Assembly: GCA_029975915.1 (NCBI GenBank)
Contig: JARKOC010000480.1
Location: 1-14,459, forward strand
From: Bryobacteraceae bacterium
GTDB lineage: Bacteria; Acidobacteriota; Terriglobia; Bryobacterales; Bryobacteraceae
Reading direction: 5' to 3'
DNA: 14,459 nucleotides
Shown here: positions 8,000 to 14,459 of the stretch, piece after piece
How positions within the stretch are numbered: position 1 is the first letter of the stretch
Layout: every line of letters starts with the position of its first letter
Position numbers and translations under genes: made by a program
Notes under the pieces: generated by a model
What the model was told of the DNA's origin: nothing
Seen by the model: the letters and a program-made list of their open reading frames with translations, nothing else
Database searches by the model: none

Positions 8000-8178
8000 C
8001 ACTCAGCCTCCCCGACAATCTGTTCCAGAAAGCCTTCGGTCTCCTGCTCCAGGGCGTAGATATCGGCCTTGATCTTATTTAAAGTGCATCCATTACGGAA
8101 GATCAGATGGCTTTTGATTTTGCTTATCCGTTCAATGGCCATTCTGTTCCCCACCGTTCCTCTGTCAATCGTGCTCAT
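7999..8178 (-). CDS. Small unknown protein (59 residues) in the restriction operon
   Basis: A short gene that I do not recognise. The ATG at 8178 overlaps the stop of the Mrr-family gene (ATGA), and its TGA shares a base with the start of the hsdS remnant (TGATG). GGAGG lies about 10 bases upstream of the ATG. The product is charged, with no signal peptide or membrane segment. It begins MSTIDRGTVG and contains MAIERISKIKSHLIFRNG, then a probable helix (LNKIKADIYALEQETEGFLEQ) with an acidic end. Tight coupling on both sides argues that it is a real gene and once part of the cassette immediately before an hsdS. A helical accessory or regulatory protein is possible, but nothing in the sequence shows its function. 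Confidence 0.65.
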   Translation of the reverse strand: MSTIDRGTVGNRMAIERISKIKSHLIFRNGCTLNKIKADIYALEQETEGFLEQIVGEAE

Positions 8179-9221
8179 TTCACATCCCCTCCCATAGCAA
8201 ACTCCTCATCGATCTCGAACAGATCCGGCGTCGAACGATGGACGCCGATGCCGTGTTCCATCAGCAGCATTACAAGCTGTTCCCCGTTCATCAGGGCGAT
8301 GGGAGTCTTGTCGGGCTGGGCCGCTTCCTTGATGGCTCCGGCACTGAAGTCGCTGGTGGTAATGATCAGCCCTTGCTCGTGTGCTCCGAGGCTGCCGCGC
8401 ACCTGCTGCACAACCGGAGCTTGGATATTATTCTTGAGCTTCCATTTCTTGACCTGGACGGCCATCTTGATGCGGACCACGGCACCGACCACCAAGGTGC
8501 CCCGGACATCGATGCCGCCGTCGCCGCTGAGTTTGGTCACCTCGACCATCTCGAAACCCATCTCCGCCAGTAACTGAGAGATGAACTCCTCGAACTCACC
8601 GGGCTTCATGGCCAGCAAGCGCTCGCGCAGGACCTTGCGGACCTGGTGGTTGTGCTGCTCGATTTGGAATGCGAGTCCACGCCCCATCCATTGGCTCAGG
8701 CCCACATAGCCACGACCGTGCTGAACGAAGCGGGGCCGCTCACCGCGTTTCTGCTGGCGCTTGATCTCGGTGATCACCTGGGCGTACATGGTGGCCTCGG
8801 GCGTTTTGCCGCCTGTCACCAGCCAGCCTTTTTGCAGGGCCTTCTCGGTTATTTCCTTGTAATGCATCGGCTTCTTGCCGCCGAACTCTTCGAGCACCTT
8901 CTGAGCGCAATCAGTGAAGGAGAAACCCGCGTTCGGATGATGTTTTGGGGCTTCTTCGACGGCCGCAGGAACCGGCGCAGCGCCGCTCGATATTTCAGTG
9001 GAATCTCGAAGTGCGAAGGTCTGAGGGCCGACTTTTACAAAGGGCGACTTGTCCCCATTGCTCTTGATGTCGGAGTAGAGCCGGGCGCTGACAGTGGCGT
9101 CTGGGGTCTTACCTCCGGACTGCCAGAGACCGGCAGCCATGATCTGCTCGGCGATATCCTTGGCGTGCAGCGCCGTTCCGGCCTGTTGCAAAACCTGAAT
9201 TGCGGCCGTTTTAACGTCCAT
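8175..9221 (-). CDS. Mrr-family restriction endonuclease with two HARE-HTH-like domains
   Basis: 348 residues. Two similar N-terminal winged-helix modules are visible at about 1-72 and 100-175. Each carries the HARE-HTH pattern of an Ala/Lys-rich helix followed by GGKTPxAT and a YxxI segment (GGKTPDAT at 36-43, GGKTPEAT at 137-144). The C-terminal domain (about 200-325) is an Mrr-type PD-(D/E)XK nuclease fold: the helix GEFEEFISQLLAEMGFEMVEVTK, then GDGGIDVRG with Asp234/Asp238, and QVKKW with Gln256/Lys258. Mrr-type enzymes cut modified DNA, and HARE-HTH domains have been proposed to sense DNA modification; the real target is unknown. The start overlaps the hsdR stop by 11 bases and the end overlaps the small gene. 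It is probably an accessory nuclease of the type I cassette. Confidence 0.87.
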   Translation of the reverse strand: MDVKTAAIQVLQQAGTALHAKDIAEQIMAAGLWQSGGKTPDATVSARLYSDIKSNGDKSPFVKVGPQTFALRDSTEISSGAAPVPAAVEEAPKHHPNAGFSFTDCAQKVLEEFGGKKPMHYKEITEKALQKGWLVTGGKTPEATMYAQVITEIKRQQKRGERPRFVQHGRGYVGLSQWMGRGLAFQIEQHNHQVRKVLRERLLAMKPGEFEEFISQLLAEMGFEMVEVTKLSGDGGIDVRGTLVVGAVVRIKMAVQVKKWKLKNNIQAPVVQQVRGSLGAHEQGLIITTSDFSAGAIKEAAQPDKTPIALMNGEQLVMLLMEHGIGVHRSTPDLFEIDEEFAMGGDVK

Positions 9222-12201
9222 GGCTCGTTCCCGTTGCGGATTGTTCGGCCTGTTGCTGATAAGTCACGCCAAAGATGGTGTCGCCCAGCCATTTCTTGAA
9301 CGACGGATTGTCGCTGAACTGCTTGAACAGCTCGGTGTGGTCGGACAAGAGGTCGATCATGACGCGTTGCAGCGCGGCGTCGTGTTCGATCCGGGCGGTC
9401 TTCTTATCGTTGTTCTTCATGGCGTTCTGGTAGGCGGCGTCCGCTGCGACCTTGGCCGGGATCTCCTCGGCGATGACCTGGCGGATCTTGTCGCCGTCCT
9501 TCCAATCGATGTTGCCGAACTGGTCGTTGAACGCCTTGATGATGTTGCTCAGTTGGTCCAGCTCCGGTTCCGGTTTGCGGCCACCTCCGCTGGTCGGCAC
9601 CGGTCCGATTTCAGCATCCTGATCCGGAAGGCCTATCTTCAGGCTGGTTTTCACCTCGACACGGTAGCTGTCCATGTCGATGGCCTCCAGGATGCCCCGG
9701 GACAGGTCCTCTTCCTTGGGCGCGGGGAGTTTCGGGATCAGGAAGTTCAGGAAGATCGACAGCTTTTCCCAGTCGGCATTCGAATACGCCAGAATCGAGG
9801 ACAGAAAGCCGTAGGTGCGGACGAAAGCCTTGGCCTTGCCCTTGAAGTCCACCTGGCCATCTTCGTCGAGATCGGCGTTGTAGGTGGCCACGCAGGCGTC
9901 CAGGATCGGGTCGAGCTTGTCGCGGTCCGCGCCGTTCAGGTAGAGCCCCACCAGGTCGTCGATTTGCTCCTGGGAGTAGACCTGGTAGCCGTCCAGATCC
10001 GACTTCAGGTCGTGCAGTTTATTCGGGTCGGTTTCGTCACTGAGGATAGTGGTGCGGTAATAGGGCTCGAACGACTTCTGGATGGTCTCCGAGTCGTTGT
10101 GGAAATCGAGCACAAAGGTATCGTGCTTTTTCGGGTGGGCGCGATTGAGCCGTGAGAGGGTCTGCACCGCCTTGATGCCGGAGAGCGCCTTGTCTACGTA
10201 CATGGTGTGCAGCAGCGGTTCGTCGTAGCCGGTCTGGAACTTGTCGGCGACGATCAGGAAGCGGTACGGGTCCTGTTGTACCTTGTCCGGGATCTGGCTG
10301 CTGGGGAAGCCGTTCAGCGTCGCTTCGGTCACTTTCTTTCCGCCATACTCGTGCTCCCCGGAAAAGGCCACGATGGGCGCGTAAGGGCTTTTACGCTCCT
10401 TGAGGTAGTCCTTGAAGGCGTGGAAATACTGAATGGCTCGCTCGATACCGTTGGTGATGACCATGGCCCGGGCATGGCCGCCGATCTTGCGGTGGCCGAT
10501 CACCTGGGTGTGGAAGTGGTCCACCATGATCTCCGCCTTCTCGCGGATGGCGTGATCATGGGACTCCACATAGCGGCGCAGCTTTTTCTGGGCCTTGTTA
10601 GCGTCGAAGAGCGGATCGTCCTCCACTGTCTTGGCCAGGCGGTAATAACTCTCCACCGGGGTGTAGTTCTTCAGCACATCGAGGATGAAGCCCTCCTGGA
10701 TGGCCTGCTTCATGGTGTAGCTGTGGAACGGGTGATGCTTCACGGTGCCGTCGGGCTGCGGGTCCGGCTCGCCGAAGATCTCCAGGGTCTTGTTCTTGGG
10801 GGTGGCGGTGAAGGCAAAGTAGCTGGCGTTGGTCACCATCTTCCGGCCTTCCATGATCTTGTTGATCTTGTCCTCGGTATCCAGTTCATCCCATTCCGCC
10901 TTGTATTCACCCGGCTTTTCCGCAACGGCCATGTTCATGGCGGCGGTGGTCTTGCCGCCCTGGCTGGAATGAGCCTCGTCGATGATGATGGCGAATTTGC
11001 TCTTGCGGTGTTCGTCGCCGATCTCATCGAGGATGAACGGGAACTTCTGCACGGTGGTGATGATGATTTTCTTACCGGCCTTGAGGAAGCGGCGCAGGTC
11101 GCCGGAATGCTCGGCATGGCCGACGGTGGCGGAAACCTGGGCGAACTGCTTGATGGTGTCGCGGATCTGTTTGTCGAGCACCCGTCGGTCGGTGACCACG
11201 ATGACCGAATCGAACAACGCCTTGCTCTCGTGTTCCAGCCCCACGAGCTGGTGCGCCAGCCAGGCGATGGAGTTACTTTTGCCGCTGCCCGCCGAGTGCT
11301 GGATCAGGTAGCGTCTGCCGACGCCGCTCTCAGCGGCATTGGCCAGCAGCATGCGCACCACCTTTAGCTGGTGGTAGCGGGGGAAGATCTGCTTGTGCCT
11401 TTTTTTGCCGGTCTTCTCGTCCTTTTCCTTCACCACCTGGGCGTAGTTTTCCAGAATGTCGGTCAACCCCGCCTTGGAGAGGGCCTCCTTCCACAGATAG
11501 TCGGTGGCGAGCCCGGCCGGGTTGGGCGGATTGCCAGCACCGTCGTTGTAGCCCTTGTCGAAGGGCAGAAACCACGAGCCCTTGCCCTTGAGGTGGGTGC
11601 AGAAACGCACCTCGTGATCGTCCACGGCAAAATGAACGACGCAACGGCCGAACTGAAACAGCAGCTCCTTCGGGTCGCGGTCACGCTGGTACTGCTGCAC
11701 GGCATCGAGCACCGTCTGCTTGGTGAGCTTGTTCTTGAGTTCGAAGGTGGCGATGGGCAGGCCGTTGACGAACACGGCCATGTCGAGGGAGAGCGCAGTC
11801 TCATTGCGGCTGTAGCGGAGCTGGCGGGTGACGCTGAAGACGTTGGCCGCGAACCGCTCGGCCGCCTTCACGTTGCCTGGCGTCGGCGTGCCGTAGAAAA
11901 GGTCCACATGGGCCGGGCCGTGCTTGATGCCGCCGCGTAGCACGTCTACCACGCCGCGCTTGGCGATCTCGCCCTGCAGGCGGTGCAGGAACTGGGTGCG
12001 CTTGGGGCCTTCCTCGTCGATGCCAAGAGCCTCATAGGTGTCGGGCTGGGTGGCGGAGAGGAATTGCAGCAGCTTGGCCCGGTCGACGGCGTGTTCCCGG
12101 TCGTAGTCCTGCGGGTCGCCCTGAACGTATCCGGCCTCCTCCACGAGGGACGCGACGATGATGGACTCCAGGCCCTTTTCGCTGGTGTCGGTCGGTTTCA
12201 T
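9211..12201 (-). CDS. hsdR: Type I restriction enzyme motor/nuclease subunit HsdR
   Basis: 996 residues, normal length for HsdR. It translocates and cleaves unmodified DNA in complex with HsdM and HsdS. The N-terminal PD-(D/E)XK nuclease has Asp140, then FELKN with Glu154 and Lys156. The helicase motor follows: Walker A SAGSGKS at 303-309, VVTDRR near 335-340, the DEAH box at 408-411, a TATPKN motif, and a late QTLSRLNRAHP motif typical of motif VI. The C-terminal part is helical, as expected for binding HsdM/HsdS. All key residues are present, so it looks intact. The start ATG at 12201 overlaps the DUF1016 gene's stop by 4 bases, and the end overlaps the Mrr-family start by 11 bases. Confidence 0.95.
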   Translation of the reverse strand: MKPTDTSEKGLESIIVASLVEEAGYVQGDPQDYDREHAVDRAKLLQFLSATQPDTYEALGIDEEGPKRTQFLHRLQGEIAKRGVVDVLRGGIKHGPAHVDLFYGTPTPGNVKAAERFAANVFSVTRQLRYSRNETALSLDMAVFVNGLPIATFELKNKLTKQTVLDAVQQYQRDRDPKELLFQFGRCVVHFAVDDHEVRFCTHLKGKGSWFLPFDKGYNDGAGNPPNPAGLATDYLWKEALSKAGLTDILENYAQVVKEKDEKTGKKRHKQIFPRYHQLKVVRMLLANAAESGVGRRYLIQHSAGSGKSNSIAWLAHQLVGLEHESKALFDSVIVVTDRRVLDKQIRDTIKQFAQVSATVGHAEHSGDLRRFLKAGKKIIITTVQKFPFILDEIGDEHRKSKFAIIIDEAHSSQGGKTTAAMNMAVAEKPGEYKAEWDELDTEDKINKIMEGRKMVTNASYFAFTATPKNKTLEIFGEPDPQPDGTVKHHPFHSYTMKQAIQEGFILDVLKNYTPVESYYRLAKTVEDDPLFDANKAQKKLRRYVESHDHAIREKAEIMVDHFHTQVIGHRKIGGHARAMVITNGIERAIQYFHAFKDYLKERKSPYAPIVAFSGEHEYGGKKVTEATLNGFPSSQIPDKVQQDPYRFLIVADKFQTGYDEPLLHTMYVDKALSGIKAVQTLSRLNRAHPKKHDTFVLDFHNDSETIQKSFEPYYRTTILSDETDPNKLHDLKSDLDGYQVYSQEQIDDLVGLYLNGADRDKLDPILDACVATYNADLDEDGQVDFKGKAKAFVRTYGFLSSILAYSNADWEKLSIFLNFLIPKLPAPKEEDLSRGILEAIDMDSYRVEVKTSLKIGLPDQDAEIGPVPTSGGGRKPEPELDQLSNIIKAFNDQFGNIDWKDGDKIRQVIAEEIPAKVAADAAYQNAMKNNDKKTARIEHDAALQRVMIDLLSDHTELFKQFSDNPSFKKWLGDTIFGVTYQQQAEQSATGTSHGR

Positions 12202-13241
12202 AGATCCTCCAGCAAATGGGCGATGTCCTTCGGCGACGGCAGTTGACCTTTCAGCGCCTTGGGCAGGGTCTTGGTGATTTCATAAGTGGCCACGCCGATG
12301 GGCTTGCGGGCGTCGTGCAGGGCGTATTCCACAATCGTGCGGCTCTTCTCCTTACACAGGATGATGCCGATGGAGGGGTTCTCGTCCTCCTGGCGGACCT
12401 GCCGGTCCAGAGCCGCCAGATAAAACTGCATCTTGCCGACGAACTCCGGCAGGAACTCGCCGACTTTCAATTCAATGGCGACAAGGCAGCGCAGACGGCG
12501 GTGAAACAACAAGAGGTCGATGAAAAACTCTTTGCCGTCCACCTCCAGCCGGTATTGGCTGCCCATGAAGGCGAACATGCCGCCCATGGCCCGGAGGAAA
12601 TCCTCGATCCGGGCGATGAGCGCCCGCTCCAGCTCCCGCTCGCTGTGCTCCTCGCCCAGCTCCAGAAAATCGAAGGTGTATTCGTCCTTCACCGCCAGCT
12701 TGGCCTGGGCGCGAAGTTCCGGTGTGAGCGCCTGGTCGAAGTTGGTCTGGCCGAGCAGGGATTTTTCGTAGCTCTGGTTGTCGATCTGATGGATGAGCAC
12801 GTTCTTGGACCAGCCGAACTTGCGGGTCATGCGCAGATAGAATTCCCGCTCCAGCGGGTCCTTGCAGCGCTCCAGGATGGCCAGGTTGTGGCTCCAGCCG
12901 ATTTCTCGCACCAGTGGTGCGAGTTTTTCGAGTCCGTTGTACGCCTCGAAAAAAGCCTTCATCCGCCAGAGGTTGGAAGCCGAAAAGCCCCCCACGCCGG
13001 GAAACTCCGTCCGCAGATCGGCGGCGAGCTGTTCCACCACCGCCTTGCCCCAGCCTTCAACATCCTGCCGCTCCACGATCATCCGCCCGATGTCCCAGTA
13101 CAGACCGACCAACTCCTTGTTGACCGCCTTGAGGGCTTCATACTGGGCGGAGCGGATGCGCTCCTTAATCTCGGACAGCAGGCGCGGGTAGTCCTGCGGT
13201 TTGCCGAGGCTGTTTTTTGGGGTTTTGTCAGTCGGTTTCAT
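12198..13241 (-). CDS. DUF1016/YhcG-family PD-(D/E)XK nuclease-domain protein
   Basis: 347 residues from the ATG at 13241. The N-terminal DUF1016 domain (about 10-175) shows the family motifs NKELVGLYWDIGRMI, GFSASNLWRMKAFFEAY and IGWSHNLAILERC. The C-terminal nuclease-like domain (about 190-320) has EFFIDLLLFHRRL with Asp242, then VAIELKVGEF with Glu257/Lys259, a complete D...ExK set. Such proteins are common beside type I restriction genes and in defence islands, but their biochemical job is poorly established. An in-frame ATG at 13259 would add six residues. I prefer 13241 because GGGGGAG lies 5 bases upstream. The gene overlaps the hsdS stop by 14 bases and the hsdR start by 4. Confidence 0.9.
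   Translation of the reverse strand: MKPTDKTPKNSLGKPQDYPRLLSEIKERIRSAQYEALKAVNKELVGLYWDIGRMIVERQDVEGWGKAVVEQLAADLRTEFPGVGGFSASNLWRMKAFFEAYNGLEKLAPLVREIGWSHNLAILERCKDPLEREFYLRMTRKFGWSKNVLIHQIDNQSYEKSLLGQTNFDQALTPELRAQAKLAVKDEYTFDFLELGEEHSERELERALIARIEDFLRAMGGMFAFMGSQYRLEVDGKEFFIDLLLFHRRLRCLVAIELKVGEFLPEFVGKMQFYLAALDRQVRQEDENPSIGIILCKEKSRTIVEYALHDARKPIGVATYEITKTLPKALKGQLPSPKDIAHLLEDL
12905..12928 (+). terminator. Terminator-like hairpin on the plus strand inside the DUF1016 gene
   Basis: A perfect 9-bp inverted repeat, CTCGCACCA (12905-12913) and TGGTGCGAG (12915-12923), is followed on the plus strand by TTTTT (12924-12928). It has the form of an intrinsic terminator but points against the gene it lies in, encoding LAPLVRE there. 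Very tight pairing would use a smaller stem with a larger loop. It could stop antisense transcription or be chance. Confidence 0.35.
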
Positions 13242-14459
13242 CCATCTCCCCCTCGTCATCGATCACGTCATCGGCATCGGCGGTGTCCTCTTCCAGCGCC
13301 AGCAGCTCTTCATCGGCAACCTCCGGCACCTCGATTCCGCGCACATCCACCTGACCGGTGACCACATCGGAAATCAGCCGGGTACGGTATTCGCGCATCA
13401 GCTCGATCTCGCGTTGGGCGCGGGTGATTGCTTGGTCGATCTCGGCCGATTTTTCCTGGATGTGTTCGAGAATCTCCCGCTGCTCTTTGATTGGCGGCAA
13501 ACCGATTGGATAGTTTTTCACAAAATCCGATGGAATCCTCTGCTGGCCAGCCGCGCCGGTCATGTATTGCTCGCCCAGCAACAAGAACTGTTTGGTTGAC
13601 GTGAGGAACCGAAGGAAAGCGCCGTCAATGGCCTTTGAAGGACGAAGAACGATCAGTTCGGTAGTGCCAAAGCCGAAATCAGATTCAAGCCCTTTGAGGT
13701 AAGCTCCTTTGCCATTTTCAAAGCAGGGAGTGATTTTCGCGACAACCACATCCCCGCGTCGGAAATAGGTGAAGCCATTCCAGACTTCGGACAGAGTGCG
13801 TTTTTCAGAGCAGTCGATATCCCCATTGACAGAGATGTTCTCCATGGGAAGAAAGACAACCTTTTCTTCATCCGCCGGATTCGCTCGTGTCTCAGATTTT
13901 GATGGATTGAAGCTGACCACGCGTTTGAGCTTCGTGGCATCCCAATGCTCCGGAATATCTCCGATCCATTCCACGCCGCTGGGCTTGAACTTGACCTTGG
14001 GATCAAGCCCCCGGGTCACGGCCTGATTGATGACGTTCTGCTTCTGCTCCTTGAGAAGTTCAATGAACCGCCGCTTGTTGCGGATAAATTTTCGGAACAA
14101 ACGGTCTTGCGCCTTCAGGAATCGTGCGATGGCTTGCTGCTCTTCCTGCGGAGGGCAGACCACCGGCATGCTCAGAAATTTATCGGGATAGAGCCTGAGC
14201 CGGGAAGAGCGAATGCCCGTTGACCGGCAAATGTATTCCGACCGATATCCTTCAATCCGCAACAGACTGTCGAGATAGTAGTAGTCGTAATCCTGGTTGC
14301 TTCTTGGCCGGTAAACGCCATAGGCGGGACTCACAATTCCAGCATGGTTCGAGACGCCCAATGCAGACATCCAGGCCCACATCGTATTGATGATCAGGTC
14401 TCCGGGTTGGCAACGTTTCTGACCGACATTCGACTCGGCCTTGAACATGGTCACGTTCT
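13228..14459 (-). CDS. hsdS: Type I restriction specificity subunit HsdS, 5' end outside window
   Basis: DNA-recognition subunit that sets the target of the type I enzyme. The frame is open to the window edge; about 410 residues are visible, numbered here from the GTG at 14454. The end of the first target-recognition domain runs to about 100, followed by conserved region 1 (PPQEEQQAIARFL to QAVTRGLDP, about 101-152). The second recognition domain starts at about 158 (SGVEWIGDIPEHW) and runs to about 318. Conserved region 2 is PPIKEQREILEHI to VVTGQVDVRG (about 320-373). The two conserved regions resemble each other, as in all HsdS. After residue 375 comes a long acidic tail (DEELLALEEDTADADDVIDDEGE). 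The missing N-terminus, and hsdM, should lie beyond 14459. Confidence 0.93.
   Translation of the reverse strand, partial: NVTMFKAESNVGQKRCQPGDLIINTMWAWMSALGVSNHAGIVSPAYGVYRPRSNQDYDYYYLDSLLRIEGYRSEYICRSTGIRSSRLRLYPDKFLSMPVVCPPQEEQQAIARFLKAQDRLFRKFIRNKRRFIELLKEQKQNVINQAVTRGLDPKVKFKPSGVEWIGDIPEHWDATKLKRVVSFNPSKSETRANPADEEKVVFLPMENISVNGDIDCSEKRTLSEVWNGFTYFRRGDVVVAKITPCFENGKGAYLKGLESDFGFGTTELIVLRPSKAIDGAFLRFLTSTKQFLLLGEQYMTGAAGQQRIPSDFVKNYPIGLPPIKEQREILEHIQEKSAEIDQAITRAQREIELMREYRTRLISDVVTGQVDVRGIEVPEVADEELLALEEDTADADDVIDDEGEMDETD

Noticed and set aside
5750..8082. Long plus-strand open frames of 369 and 444 codons opposite the rbbA and fusion-protein genes
   Set aside because: They are mirror frames of high-GC coding sequence on the minus strand. 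They show no family motifs, and low-complexity Arg/His/Gln-rich translations are typical of antisense frames.
9220..13361. Plus-strand open frames of 311, 386 and 381 codons opposite hsdR and the DUF1016 gene
   Set aside because: The minus strand carries complete motifs across the whole stretch. The plus translations are Val/Leu/Gly-rich without domains or ribosome sites.
1..14459. CRISPR array or tandem repeats
   Set aside because: I saw no regularly spaced repeats. The only short repeats noted are the GTTACACC copies at the integrase leader and the matching gene starts.

Overview
The window is GC-rich bacterial DNA. The gene content suggests a Gammaproteobacterium or close relative: a YhiI-RbbA-YhhJ type exporter, an outer-membrane LpxR-family lipid A deacylase and a P4-type integrase. 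Every convincing gene lies on the minus strand, so transcription runs from position 14459 towards 1. It reads as an accessory island built from at least three modules, with broken genes at the joins.

Module A (about 14459 to 7900) is a type I restriction-modification cassette. In transcription order it holds hsdS (5' end outside the window), a DUF1016/YhcG-type PD-(D/E)XK nuclease, hsdR, an Mrr-family nuclease with two HARE-HTH-like domains, a 59-residue unknown protein, and the first ~35 codons of a second hsdS. Consecutive genes overlap by 1 to 14 bases, so this looks like one translationally coupled operon with three distinct PD-(D/E)XK-type nucleases. hsdM is not in the window and is expected beyond 14459.

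Module B (about 7895 to 1839) is a four-gene exporter operon: a HlyD-like membrane fusion protein, a 930-residue fused double-ATPase/permease (RbbA-like), a second ABC-2 permease (YhhJ-like) and an LpxR-family lipid A 3'-O-deacylase. The stop-start junctions are ATGA, a 3-base gap, and ATGA. The fusion-protein gene keeps a strong ribosome binding site, but the broken second hsdS lies immediately upstream of it. The exporter operon therefore has almost no room for its own promoter and may be read through from the restriction operon.

Module C (about 1735 to 1) holds the C-terminal half of a CaCA-family sodium/calcium antiporter whose N-terminal half is missing. It is followed by about 420 bases without a gene, which contain a strong minus-strand terminator. 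Last comes the N-terminal 247 residues of a P4-type tyrosine recombinase that runs off the window at its first catalytic arginine. Three copies of an 8-base GTTACACC/GGTGTAAC motif sit in the integrase promoter and leader, a likely self-regulation or arm-type site.

The exporter-lpxR module is flanked on both sides by truncated genes, which suggests it reached this position by recombination.
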